Source: Candidatus Kuenenia stuttgartensis
Lineage (GTDB): Bacteria; Planctomycetota; Planctomycetia; Planctomycetales; Planctomycetaceae
Direction: 5' to 3'
DNA length: 64,000 nt
NCBI GenBank assembly: GCA_945861465.1
Contig: CAMAVB010000001.1
Location: forward strand, 62,001 to 126,000
Shown one piece after another: positions 29,330-42,556 of this stretch (the first letter of the stretch is position 1; every line of letters starts with the position of its first letter). The notes beneath the pieces were generated by a model that was given only the letters and a program-made list of their open reading frames with translations, had not been told where the DNA came from and did no database searches. The position numbers and the translations under genes are program-made.

Positions 29330-32300
29330 ATGGCAAAAAGTACGACAACCGGGCAGAAGATTCAACAACGTACGCTCAGAAGAATGAACGTCCGATTTCT
29401 CACCATCATGATGGTGCTGAGCCTTGTCGTGATTGTCTGCGTCGCTCTGCTGCACCGTTACCAATTGCGGCAGTTTAGCGGTCAATGGCGTCAAGATATG
29501 CAGGCGGCGCTGGAAGGGGGCAACATCGACAAGGCCATCACGGCCTGCACACGCTACCTGACTTTATATCCGAACGACACTGAGACACTAGTACAACTCG
29601 GGATTCTGCTGGATGAAAATGCCGCGAGCCGTCCGATGCTGCAGCAAGCGTTCATGACTTTCGAAACTGTTCTGCGTCAGGATGACGGGCGTGACAAAGT
29701 GCGACTTCGATTGGTGGATGTTGCCATCAAACTTGGCCGCTACAGCGATGCCCTGACGCATATCGAGATCCTGAACGGTCAGTCCGCATCGGATGCTGAA
29801 TTGAAGTTTAAGGCAGGCTTCTGCAAGGAGCAAAGCGGGAAAATCCGGGAGGCAGCGCAGCTGTACAGTGAATCGATCCTGGCTGCGGACGCGAAGATCG
29901 AGTATTTTACGACACTGGCCAGCCTGGTTCTGCTGCGACAATCGGAATTAGATCTGAAACAGATTGACCCGCTGAAGCGGAATAGCGTTAATGCCTCGCA
30001 GGTTGCCGCTCAGATCATGGAAGTTGCCGTCGAGAAATGCCGTCCATCGCATCTGGCGTACATCGCACGCGCGAATTTTCGTAAGTCGAATGGCGACCTG
30101 GACGGTGCCCAGAAGGACATTCAAACATCGCTGGAGTTGGCCGAAGATGACCCCGACGTCCTGCTGGCTGCAGGTCTTATGTCATTGGAACGAGCCAACA
30201 CGGCTGCCACGTACGGTCAACCGGCGGAGGCTGCGAAATACCGAGAAACGGCTTCGAACTATGCCCGCCGCGGAGTCGATCAGGATCTTCGGCTTTACTT
30301 TATCCTCGCGCAAGTTCTGGTGGAAACAGGGAAACTCTCTGAAACCATCGCCCTGCTTAACGAAGCCATCGCCCGGCTTCCCGCAGTTCGTGAGCAGGCG
30401 GCAGCTGACAAACTCGTTCAAATCACGATCACGGAACGGCAGCTTTTGTTCCTGCTGGCGGATGCACTGATCTCCAAGGCTGGAGCGGACCATTCGGGTA
30501 CTGGTGAAGTCCCCTTGACGGAACCGCAAAGACTGTTGATCTCGCTGAAGAAGTTATCATTGACCGAACCGCTGGTCGCTTTCCTTGAAGGACGGATGTT
30601 TGTGGCAAATGGTAAGTGGCATGCTGCGGTGCGTAAGTTTGAGCAAGCTCGTCAGAACCCGACTCAGATTTTTGCTCTGACCAGGCTAATCGATCTGCAG
30701 CTCAGTGCCTGCCACCAGGCTCTTGAGAATCCAGATCTTCGCGTTCTGGCGATGCGACGTGCCGTTGTCACCGAACCTCTGTGGCTTGTGGGCAGGGTCG
30801 AGTTTGCAAATGCACTTGCAGACGCCGGCGATTTCCAGGAAGCAATTGATGAGTACCGCTCCTTAATTCGGGTAGTAGGTGTGCCAATCAGGCTGGCGCG
30901 ATTGCTGACATTGGCTCAGATTGCGCTGCCGGCTGAGGCCCGCGACTGGACAGGGGTCGATCAACTTCTGGAACTGGCACGACAGACCACACCGGATGAA
31001 CCGGATATTCCTGTACTGGAAGCCGAAGTGCTGACTCAGCAGCAGAATTTAGATTCTGCTGCCGCCGTGCTTGCAGTGGCTCGCGGTCGCTTGCCGGACG
31101 TGGTGGCGATCCCTGTCGCACAATCGTTGTTGGAATTACGACGGACTGACACACAAGGCTCTGACGGTATCGCCGCCGCTCTGAAATTCATTGACGAAGC
31201 CACAACGCAGTTGGGACGGAAAGTGGAACTGGATCTCGCCCGCGCTGAAGTGGCGATACAAGTGGGCGGGGCAGACGGCCAGCGCATGTTGCAGGAGATC
31301 CAGACGTCTCCAGCCTACGATCCAGAATCGACAGTTCGTCTTTACGAGGGCCTGGCTCGTGCAGCCGATCGATTGAATTCCCCTCAGGTGGCAATTGCGT
31401 TCTGGAAACGCATCATTGAACTCCGCCCCTCGAATTTGCGAGCTCATCTGGAGCTTGCCAAGCGCGTGCGCACCGACGCAGCGGCATGGAAGGCTGAATT
31501 AGCAGCAATTCGCAGCCTTGAGGGACCGGAAGGCCCCAATGGAGATTTCGAAGAAGCCGTAATGTTGATCGAGAGTGTGCTGGCGGAGGCAGTGCCAGCG
31601 ACAGCGGATTCGCCGCAGATGAAAAGCCTTAACTCTGCGAGGACACTGCTGTCGCGAGCCTTTGTCCAGCGTCCTCATTGGGCGGCCGTGCCACGTGCTC
31701 TGGGAAGACTTGAAGAGGCCAGCGGAAATGAAGATGCGGCCTTTGAACAATGTCGCACCGCTCTGGAAAAGGGAGACCGTTCCCGTGAGCTCGTCATGAA
31801 AGTCGTGCAGGGGTATATGCAGCGTAAGCGCTTCGATGAGGCCGATCAGGTACTGCAGACACTCGCTCAAAGCCAGCCGGAATTTATCAGTGGCGACCTT
31901 GCTCGAATGGCTTGGTCGGTGGCGTGGCAACGGAACCAGTTGGATCGTGCTCTGGAACTTGCGGTTGACGTGGCTGATGGTTCTGAGGACTTCCGGGATC
32001 AGATCTGGCTCAGCGAACTCCGCTTTGCCCGTGGGCGACGCGGTGCGGAAGTGGAAGAGCCTCTTGAGGAAGCCATTCGACTCGCTCCCACAGCTCCGGA
32101 ACCATGGTTTGCCAAGGTGGCGTACTTGACACGCATCGGTCGAGTCGAAACTGCGGAGGCCACGATTCAAACGGCATCAACCAGTATTCGGGAGGAGGAT
32201 GCTGCGATTACGGCGGCCCGCTGTTATGAACTCATCAGTGAATTCTCGAACACCGAAAATCAATATCTGGCGGAGGCTGAAAAATTCTATCTCAAGGCGT

Positions 32301-33970
32301 TCGAGTCACGACCTGCTGGTGACGTGGAACGCGGCATCATGGTTGCGGATTTCTACATCCGGAATGCGGACTATCCGAAGGCCGAAAAATACCTCGCACA
32401 GTTGCTGGATCCGAAGACTGCCGCGCCGAACTTTGCGGTGACGTGGGCACGCCGTCGCCAGGCGATGCTGATTGCCGCTCGCGGGGGCTACGATGACACC
32501 AAACTCGCGCTGGAAATGCTGGAGCAGAATGAAGCGTCGGGAACACTTGTTCCAGCGGACGATCTGCGTGCCCACGCTGAAATTCTCTCGCGACGACCGA
32601 TTCGATCCGAGCGACTTGCCGCCATCAGGATTCTGGAGCAACTCGATCAACGCAAGGAACTGGAAACCATCGATTCGTTTCGTCTGGCAATTCTGTACGA
32701 AGAGTCCGGCAACTGGTCAGGCGCACGGAAAGTCATTCTGGGATTGCTGGCCGTCGATTCACCTGATCCTGATCACGTGGTTTATTTTGTGGATCGTCTG
32801 ATTCGTCACGACGAACTCATTGAAGCAGAGGCCTGGATGTTTAAGCTGGAAGAGCTGCAGCCGAAATCTTTTCGCACCGTGCTCACCAGGGCGAAGCTGC
32901 TGGGTGTGCTCCATCGCTCTCCAGAGGCCGTGACGATTTTGACAGAATTTATCAAGGATCGCCAAAAAAACATTCTCGGACTGCCGGAACTTCTGGAACA
33001 AGGCAATTCGAACGATGCGTTGGAAGTGATTAAGACATGGTTGGTCGATTCTGCCAATCGGAATACGGATCGCATCCTGCTCCAGGTCCGTGAACTGGTC
33101 CAGCAGCAGCAAACCGAGCAGGCGGTTGCACTCCTTCGCGAACACGTCAGTCAGGAAGACCTGGGCGACGCGACCCATGCGGCCATCATGCGGGTGGCTG
33201 CGGACCTGTTGGAGGAGATTGGTGAGCTGAACGCAGCGGAATACCTGTTTCGGCAATTTGCCACGCTGTCGCCACGACAGGAAGCAGCGTTTATCCTTGC
33301 CAAGTTTTTGGCACGGCAAGGCCGAGTCGTCGAAGCGCTTGCGGTTTGTGAACCGTACGTTGAGACGGGAGAACCTGAATTAATCGCCTCAGCGGTGGTC
33401 AGCGTCGTGAGTCAGGGAACCGCGACGCCTGAGCACTTGCAGCAGGTGGATGCATGGATCCAGGCGGCAGGAGCACGGAAACCAGATTCTCTGATCTGCG
33501 GCGTCGCACTTGCGGATCTGCGATTGTTGCAACATCGCTTCGATGATGCCGAAAAGTTGTATCAATTGATTCTGACTAAAGACAAAGAAAATCTGGTGGC
33601 TCTCAACAATCTCGCCTGGCTGTTTGCACATGCACCGGGACAAGCTGATCAGGCGCTGGACCCGATCAATCGGGCTCTGGAGATTGCCGGTGCATACCCC
33701 GCGCTGCTGGATACGCGGGCCATGGCCTATCTCGGGAATAGCAAATTCAATGAAGCATTGAAGGATCTGAAAGAGGCGTTTGAAGGGAGCGATGAGGCCA
33801 TCGGCTATTTGCATCTTGCACTCGCCTATCTGGAAGTGAAAGACACTAAATCCGCCGCGACGGCCATGGCCGAGGCGGAAAAGCTGGGCCTGCGCCCCGA
33901 CGCCCTGCATCCGCTGGAACGCGAGAAATTAGAGCGGGTTCGGAAGGCGCTGCCACAGCAGAGTGGTTGA
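29330..33970 (+). CDS. large (up to 1546 aa) membrane-anchored TPR-repeat protein
   Basis: N-terminal TM (FLTIMMVLSLVVIVCVALL), many TPR-like helices, ...LVALNNLAWLFAHAPGQADQALDPINRALEIAGAYPALLDTRAMAYLGNSKFNEALKDL. Confidence 0.85.
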   Translation: MAKSTTTGQKIQQRTLRRMNVRFLTIMMVLSLVVIVCVALLHRYQLRQFSGQWRQDMQAALEGGNIDKAITACTRYLTLYPNDTETLVQLGILLDENAASRPMLQQAFMTFETVLRQDDGRDKVRLRLVDVAIKLGRYSDALTHIEILNGQSASDAELKFKAGFCKEQSGKIREAAQLYSESILAADAKIEYFTTLASLVLLRQSELDLKQIDPLKRNSVNASQVAAQIMEVAVEKCRPSHLAYIARANFRKSNGDLDGAQKDIQTSLELAEDDPDVLLAAGLMSLERANTAATYGQPAEAAKYRETASNYARRGVDQDLRLYFILAQVLVETGKLSETIALLNEAIARLPAVREQAAADKLVQITITERQLLFLLADALISKAGADHSGTGEVPLTEPQRLLISLKKLSLTEPLVAFLEGRMFVANGKWHAAVRKFEQARQNPTQIFALTRLIDLQLSACHQALENPDLRVLAMRRAVVTEPLWLVGRVEFANALADAGDFQEAIDEYRSLIRVVGVPIRLARLLTLAQIALPAEARDWTGVDQLLELARQTTPDEPDIPVLEAEVLTQQQNLDSAAAVLAVARGRLPDVVAIPVAQSLLELRRTDTQGSDGIAAALKFIDEATTQLGRKVELDLARAEVAIQVGGADGQRMLQEIQTSPAYDPESTVRLYEGLARAADRLNSPQVAIAFWKRIIELRPSNLRAHLELAKRVRTDAAAWKAELAAIRSLEGPEGPNGDFEEAVMLIESVLAEAVPATADSPQMKSLNSARTLLSRAFVQRPHWAAVPRALGRLEEASGNEDAAFEQCRTALEKGDRSRELVMKVVQGYMQRKRFDEADQVLQTLAQSQPEFISGDLARMAWSVAWQRNQLDRALELAVDVADGSEDFRDQIWLSELRFARGRRGAEVEEPLEEAIRLAPTAPEPWFAKVAYLTRIGRVETAEATIQTASTSIREEDAAITAARCYELISEFSNTENQYLAEAEKFYLKAFESRPAGDVERGIMVADFYIRNADYPKAEKYLAQLLDPKTAAPNFAVTWARRRQAMLIAARGGYDDTKLALEMLEQNEASGTLVPADDLRAHAEILSRRPIRSERLAAIRILEQLDQRKELETIDSFRLAILYEESGNWSGARKVILGLLAVDSPDPDHVVYFVDRLIRHDELIEAEAWMFKLEELQPKSFRTVLTRAKLLGVLHRSPEAVTILTEFIKDRQKNILGLPELLEQGNSNDALEVIKTWLVDSANRNTDRILLQVRELVQQQQTEQAVALLREHVSQEDLGDATHAAIMRVAADLLEEIGELNAAEYLFRQFATLSPRQEAAFILAKFLARQGRVVEALAVCEPYVETGEPELIASAVVSVVSQGTATPEHLQQVDAWIQAAGARKPDSLICGVALADLRLLQHRFDDAEKLYQLILTKDKENLVALNNLAWLFAHAPGQADQALDPINRALEIAGAYPALLDTRAMAYLGNSKFNEALKDLKEAFEGSDEAIGYLHLALAYLEVKDTKSAATAMAEAEKLGLRPDALHPLEREKLERVRKALPQQSG

Positions 33971-33999
33971 TGGAATGATCCCCAACAGAACTGATAAAC

Positions 34000-34758
34000 A
34001 TGTCCGAGCTGCCGCCCGTGGCGAATGCCAAAAGCTCTGCCCATATTGCGCCTCTGGTAGTCTTCATGGGATTCCTGATGCTGCTGGAAGGTTTGCGAGC
34101 TATCGGCTTTTCATCCGCCGACAGTTCAGCCGTGTGGTGGCATCGACAGCCTGAACTCTGGTTATATCCAGTGCAAACCATCGTGACTCTGCTGGTCCTG
34201 GCAGCGTACTGGAGGCAGTACGAGTTCCGTCCGTTCCGAGGAATCAGTCTGGCGGTTGCGGCGGGACTTGTGGGAATCGCCGTCTGGATCGCCCCGGGAT
34301 GTCTGTTCGAGCGAATGCACATGTCCGCCGGTCCGCTTCAGTTTCTGGGCTTCACATCCCGGGCTGGCGAAGCGCCGGCATTTCTCGCCCCACAGCATCA
34401 ATCTGGCCTGTACTGGCTGACGGTCGCCATGCGATTCGTCCGTCTGGTCATTGCCGTACCGTTGGCGGAGGAAATTTTCTGGAGAGGATTTCTGATGCGA
34501 TACCTGACGCAGCTCGAAGGGGACTATTGGAAAGTCCCCTTCGGCACCTTCCACTGGCGAAGTTTTGCAGGCGTCACCACAGGCTTCGTCCTGATCCACG
34601 CATCGGTTGACTACTTCGGGGCAGCGGTGTTCGGTGTCCTGATGTATTGGGTGACCGTCAAAACAAAGAGCCTGACCGCCTGCGTCGTCATGCACGCCAT
34701 CGCCAACCTGCTGTTAGGAGTCTATGTACTCGCTACGCAGCAATGGGGATATTGGTAG
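34000..34758 (+). CDS. CPBP/CAAX-protease-related intramembrane protease
   Basis: VIAVPLAEEIFWRGFLMRYL ... FVLIHASVDYFGAAVFGVLMYWVTVKTKSLTACVVMHAIANLLLG. Confidence 0.82.
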   Translation: MSELPPVANAKSSAHIAPLVVFMGFLMLLEGLRAIGFSSADSSAVWWHRQPELWLYPVQTIVTLLVLAAYWRQYEFRPFRGISLAVAAGLVGIAVWIAPGCLFERMHMSAGPLQFLGFTSRAGEAPAFLAPQHQSGLYWLTVAMRFVRLVIAVPLAEEIFWRGFLMRYLTQLEGDYWKVPFGTFHWRSFAGVTTGFVLIHASVDYFGAAVFGVLMYWVTVKTKSLTACVVMHAIANLLLGVYVLATQQWGYW

Positions 34759-34825
34759 TCCTTCAGCGTCCCGCCAAAACCCAATACCGTTCAAAAACTG
34801 GTTCACCGAGTTGGGGAAGTCGGGT

Positions 34826-34930
34826 TAGGACCGTTCGAGAAATAATTGACCGCCTCCTCCTCTCCCCTGGAAGGGGAGAGGGCAGGGTGAGGGGTATAAA
34901 AAGAGACAGTTATTTCTCGAGCGGTCCTTA
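34826..34930. repeat. family-1 MITE-like element
   Basis: left TTAGGACCGTTCGAGAAATAATTG, right CAGTTATTTCTCGAGCGGTCCTTA: about 23-bp inverted termini. Confidence 0.65.
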
Positions 34931-35160
34931 GCGGAGCGAAAGACGACAATCGTAAACCAGTTGTCATCCTGCTGGTGGCTTGCTGCCTCTGGGGAAAAGG
35001 AAGTTCATTCTGCAGGACGAGCTGTCCAAGTCCGTCGAGTTTGCTCACGGGAGTTTCTACAATGTCGGATGTCCTGCAGAAGACAGGTGACCGTTTGCCG
35101 GTCGTTTGGCTTCTTCAGGGGGTGGTTGATTTCAACACGTACAGAGCGAGATGCAGATTT

Positions 35161-36126
35161 ATGATCAGGATATTCCAGTTGTTGGCAGTGCTACCTTTGC
35201 TGGCGGCGTCGGGCGTGGCAGACGATACTTTTTTGACGGTCGAAGAAGCTGGCGCGGACTACGCGCTGCAGGGCGAATACGCGGGCGAAATCAAACATGA
35301 TGGCCAGAACGTGCCACTTGGTCTGCAGGTGATCGCATTGGGAGATCATAAGTTCGACGCCGTAGCGTACCCAGGTGGATTGCCGGGGGAAGGCTGGACG
35401 GGCGAAGAGAAATTCAAGGCCCATGGAGAAACCAAAGATGGCGAGACAAAGGTCTCTGCCGACGAACATGGTTATGCCGTGCTGAAGGACGGCAAGGCGA
35501 TTCTGTATTCAAAAGACGGAGCCGAAGCAGGAACCTTGAACAAGGTCGAACGCAAGAGCAAGACGCTGGGTGCCAAAGCACCCGAAGGGGCAATCGTGCT
35601 GTTTGATGGCACGTCTGCGGATCAGTTCGAACGCGGCAAGATGATGATGAAGGATCTGTTGGCGGCGGACTGTGAGACGAAAGAAAAATTCGGCGACTAC
35701 AAAATGCATATCGAGTTCCGCACGCCGTTCAAGCCTGCGGCTCGCGGTCAGGAACGGGGTAACAGCGGCGTCTATATTCAGGGCCGCTACGAATGCCAGG
35801 TACTCGATTCGTTTGGTCTGGAAGGTGAAAACAACGAGTGCGGCGGGATCTATTCGATTTCAAAACCGAAAGTCAACGCCTGTTTCCCGCCGCTCACGTG
35901 GCAAACGTACGACATGGACTTCACGGCAGCTCGTTACGAAGGCGGCAAGAAAGTGAAAAACGCACGCGTGACGATCAAGCACAACGGGATTACGATTCAC
36001 GACAATCTTGAGCTGACTCATGGAACACCGGGAAAGAACCCGGAAGCCGATTCGCCGGATGTGATTTATCTTCAGGGCCACGGCAACCCCGTGGTGTATC
36101 GCAACATCTGGATCGTGAAAAAGTAA
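35161..36126 (+). CDS. DUF1080 (3-keto-disaccharide hydrolase-like) secreted protein
   Basis: MIRIFQLLAVLPLLAASGVADDTF...GAIVLFDGTSADQFERG...MHIEFRTPFKPAARGQERGNSGVYIQGRYECQVLDSFG. Confidence 0.85.
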   Translation: MIRIFQLLAVLPLLAASGVADDTFLTVEEAGADYALQGEYAGEIKHDGQNVPLGLQVIALGDHKFDAVAYPGGLPGEGWTGEEKFKAHGETKDGETKVSADEHGYAVLKDGKAILYSKDGAEAGTLNKVERKSKTLGAKAPEGAIVLFDGTSADQFERGKMMMKDLLAADCETKEKFGDYKMHIEFRTPFKPAARGQERGNSGVYIQGRYECQVLDSFGLEGENNECGGIYSISKPKVNACFPPLTWQTYDMDFTAARYEGGKKVKNARVTIKHNGITIHDNLELTHGTPGKNPEADSPDVIYLQGHGNPVVYRNIWIVKK

Positions 36127-36164
36127 CAGGGCTGGCAACGCTTTGTGCTCCGTTTTGACCTCAT

Positions 36165-36200
36165 CGGACGGATCAGACCGATCGGACTGATCCGTCCGCT
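36165..36200. repeat. palindrome GGACGGATCAG-N-CTGATCCGTCC upstream of PSD1 gene
   Basis: perfect 11-bp arms immediately before the CDS at 36220. Confidence 0.5.
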
Positions 36201-36219
36201 TGCTGCGAAGGACGTCTGA

Positions 36220-39462
<3,243 letters not shown>

Positions 39463-39485
39463 CTTGACTCTCTGAGTCGAGTGCC

Positions 39486-39521
39486 TTAGGACCGCTCGAT
39501 AAATAACTGTCGCTTTTTATA
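39486..39521 (+). repeat. truncated family-1 MITE arm
   Basis: TTAGGACCGCTCGATAAATAACTGTCGCTTTTTATACC matches the right arm of the 34826-34930 copy, then similarity stops. Confidence 0.6.
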
Positions 39522-41229
39522 CCTGCACTTTAGGCGAGGAACTCATCGCCTTTGGCAACTGATGTTTTCAAAAACACCGAGGCTCACGACAATGATTTAG
39601 AGGTTACCAAGCTTCTAACGCACTGAAGGAGCCACGGATGGCCAAGGGTAAGAAATCGTCGAAGCGTCCGCAAGCGAAGCACAAGCCGAAGAGCCGTTCA
39701 TCGCAGCATGACAAGCGAAAGCGACTCGACACACCGAATCCCCGGCGGAAGAAGACCGTGAAGGCGAAGGTGCCGCTCACCGGGACGATGGCAGGTCTGG
39801 TCACGTCGATGGCCAGCATGCTGGATCGCGCATGGCGTTCCGGTTTTCGATCATTATGGCCGGGATGATGCTGGCCGGTGACCGTCGCGTGGCAGCCTCA
39901 TGGTTCATGGCTGCCGGAGTGCATGATGACTGGGATCGGTTTTATGATTGTCTGATCAGCGTCGGACGCAGGACACGATTGCTGGCTCAGCTGTTGCTGA
40001 TTGCTGTCGTAAGAAAGTTTGCGCCCGGTCCGGATGGTCACATGATTGTCGCGGTTGACGATTCGCCAATGCCGCGATACGGACGGCATGTTGAAGGCGC
40101 GGGCGTGCATCACAATCCGACGGCGGGGCCAGCCGATGGCGAATGGATGTACGGACACAACTGGGTGTCGCTGTGTTTTCTGGCGACGCATTCGCTGTGG
40201 GGAGTGATCGCATTGCCATTGCGATCGCTGCTGTATGTGCGTGAGAAGGACGTGCCTGCGCTGGAAGAGAAATATGGCTGGAAATTCCGCACAAAACTCG
40301 AACTGGCGGTAGATCTCGTGACATGGTTCGTGAAGTCTGTTCGTTCGCTGGACATTGAGTGCAAAATCTGGCTTGTCACCGATGGCGCTTATGCAGGACG
40401 CCCGGTTTTGAAGCCGCTGACCGATCTGGGTGTCGTCGTCTTTAGTCGGTTGCGGAAGGACGCCTGTCTGTTTGATCTGCCTCCTGCGCCAAAGCCCGGT
40501 CAGCCGGGTCGGCACCGCATCTATGGATGCCATCGCATCAGTCTCACAAAGCTTGCCGCTCGTGTGGGCGGTTGGGAGTCGATGACTTATCAATGTCGTG
40601 GTTCGATGGTGACGCGGGAATACAAAACGTTCCTCGCGACATCGCGACGTGTGAGCGGCGTCATCCGCGTTGTGATTGTGCGTTTTGACGATGGCGGCTG
40701 GGCGGCATACTTCTGCACTGACGCGCAGGTCGATGTCCGCGACATCCTCGAGACCGTTGCCGCCCGATGGGCGATCGAAGAGCATTTTTATGACGTGAAG
40801 GAAATCTGGGGAGCCGGTGAACAGCAGGTCCGCAACATCTGGTCGAACATCGGCTGCTGGCACCTGAATCAATGGATGTATACGCTGGTGGAGTTATGCT
40901 CGTGGGATGTCGCAAAACCAAAGCTGACCGACCGCAGCCATCGTCCGTGGGACAATCCCGACCGACGACCGTCTCATGCAGACCGCCGCTCCACAATCGA
41001 CCGAGAAATGCTGCGAAAACAATTTCTGGCGACTCTGCCCCGCACCCTGAACCTGAGGAAATTCAGAACGCTGATCAACGACGTGATCCGCCTGTCCACA
41101 TGACCAAGAGGATTCGCTCAACTGACTCCTGTCTTTTCCGCCAGATCGCCGCAATGCAACTCCACGCCCCAAGACTGCGCCAGTCAAACTCCAACCTCGC
41201 GGACTGTAAAGATTTTGTCTAAACTGCAG
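39522..41229 (+). mobile_element. insertion sequence (approximate ends)
   Basis: transposase plus short terminal similarity CTGCACTTTAGGC / CTGCAGTTTAGAC; left end coincides with the repeat breakpoint. Confidence 0.5.
39638..41103 (+). CDS. IS701-like/DDE transposase in two overlapping frames (39638-39868 and 39832-41103)
   Basis: MAKGKKSSKRP...TSMASMLDRAWR then -1 frame FRFSIIMAGMMLAGDRRVAASWFMAAG...VAVDDSPMPRYGRHVEG...WLVTDGAYAG...RWAIEEHFYDVKE. Confidence 0.75.
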
Positions 41230-41527
41230 TTTTGTTCAGCAAGTATTCCAGTATTTTGCGGTTTGGCTCAAATCCTTCCCAGTGACTATTTGTTCCGTCG
41301 GAAAGCCACAAAGCACGGAATGGCGGATCGTTCTTTGGATCAGCCTTAGCCAGCGAATTCACGTTGACCTCCATGTGCTCAATGACGAAGACTGCGGCCC
41401 ACTCTAATGCGTACGCATTCGGAACGACTACGGTTGCCGTCTCCACAACAGAATGCACAACAAAGAACGCGAAGACGCTGAGTCCGCCGAGCGTGAGAAG
41501 AAGGAGAATCAACTTGCCTCTTTTCAA
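41219..41527 (-). CDS. small hypothetical membrane/secreted protein
   Basis: MKRGKLILLLLTLGGLSVFAFFVVHSVVETATVVV; candidate cassette ORF. Confidence 0.5.
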   Translation of the reverse strand: MKRGKLILLLLTLGGLSVFAFFVVHSVVETATVVVPNAYALEWAAVFVIEHMEVNVNSLAKADPKNDPPFRALWLSDGTNSHWEGFEPNRKILEYLLNKTAV

Positions 41528-41583
41528 TGAGTCTCCTTTTTGCCTGACGTAGCGACAGCGGCAACGGGGCGCCGCCCAAAAAA

Positions 41584-41639
41584 AACTATAGTGGCAAATC
41601 TCGCTTTATAGGCGATTGCCGTTCACTGCTTTGTTACGA
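41584..41639 (-). other. attC-like site A (weak)
   Basis: reverse strand GTAACAAAGCAGTGAACGGCAATCGC-CTATAAA-GCGAGATTTGCCACTATAGTT; stop codon of upstream gene lies in the 5' core. Confidence 0.3.
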
Positions 41640-41957
41640 GACGTTGTCCGAAGTTCTCGGTTTGAAGGCGTATTTGAACACGTAGACGAACCACCCAATT
41701 CCGCCAGTGACGAGTATCAGCAGGAGCCAAGTCAACTTCGCGTTCGGATTTACAAACGACCGCAAGTATAGGTCCCTGATTGTAACAACCAGTGCCGCAA
41801 AGTTCAGCGCCATGCCGAGGAAATGGAGAGGGAAGATGGCCACTGGCGAGACTTGCGCACCGTTTGTGGCCCGGACAATTTGCACGAGAAAGTATGGAAT
41901 GTACATGGCCATGTACGCGAGGGCAGTGATCATGATGGCTCGTTCAGTTCGTGTCAC
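41634..41957 (-). CDS. small hypothetical integral membrane protein
   Basis: three hydrophobic spans; candidate cassette ORF. Confidence 0.55.
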   Translation of the reverse strand: MTRTERAIMITALAYMAMYIPYFLVQIVRATNGAQVSPVAIFPLHFLGMALNFAALVVTIRDLYLRSFVNPNAKLTWLLLILVTGGIGWFVYVFKYAFKPRTSDNVS

Positions 41958-41990
41958 GTAGAATTACCTCAGACGCCCGCATCAACCCCG

Positions 41991-42073
41991 CAACGCCAAA
42001 AATCAGGCGGTTGCCGCGACTGACTTGCCATGTGAGAAACCGACGACGGCAACTCGCCTGCATCTTATTAGCC
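41991..42073 (-). other. attC-like site B
   Basis: reverse strand GGCTAATAAGATGCAGGCG[A]GTTGCCG...CGGCAACCGCCTGATTTTTGGCGTT: 13-bp stem with one bulged A; loop conserved with site C. Confidence 0.45.
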
Positions 42074-42556
42074 AATTTCCCCGCTCTGATCTCTGGTGAT
42101 ACCACGGCCACGCTTTTGCGCGAACCAACGCGCTGCACGATTCAAAAGAAAGTGCATCATGATGCACCAGACGACTGTTACTCCGGGATCAATCGTTGAA
42201 AGGAAATGAGAAACTGCAACATCCATCGAACCCCCGTCATGAGGATTCAAATTGGCAAGGAGCATCATAGTCAAGATTGCCGGCAAAGTCAGGATCACAC
42301 CGGGAATGACGATCGCAGGATGATGGTACCAGCTGGGAGGCGAAGGTGATGAGAGTGGCAACGTGTCAAATGCGAAACGGCCCGCGCATGCATACACACA
42401 GATCACGGCAATCAAAAGGCGTACTAATCGGGAATGGGCGAGCATGGCGTACGAAGACTTTACGATTAGTGAATGGAACGCTGTAAAAGCGATAGTCGTT
42501 GACGCAAGCGCGATGCCGTTCCGAGTGCCGGGCTTCGATCCTTGGCTAACGATCAT
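42068..42556 (-). CDS. small hypothetical membrane protein
   Basis: hydrophobic spans; stop codon lies in site B; candidate cassette ORF. Confidence 0.5.
   Translation of the reverse strand: MIVSQGSKPGTRNGIALASTTIAFTAFHSLIVKSSYAMLAHSRLVRLLIAVICVYACAGRFAFDTLPLSSPSPPSWYHHPAIVIPGVILTLPAILTMMLLANLNPHDGGSMDVAVSHFLSTIDPGVTVVWCIMMHFLLNRAARWFAQKRGRGITRDQSGEIG

Noticed and set aside
34860-34900. CTCTCCCCTGGAAGGGGAGAGG hairpin as a gene-specific terminator
   Set aside because: It lies inside a family-1 mini-repeat and resembles a widespread intergenic repeat, so a specific terminator role is unsupported.
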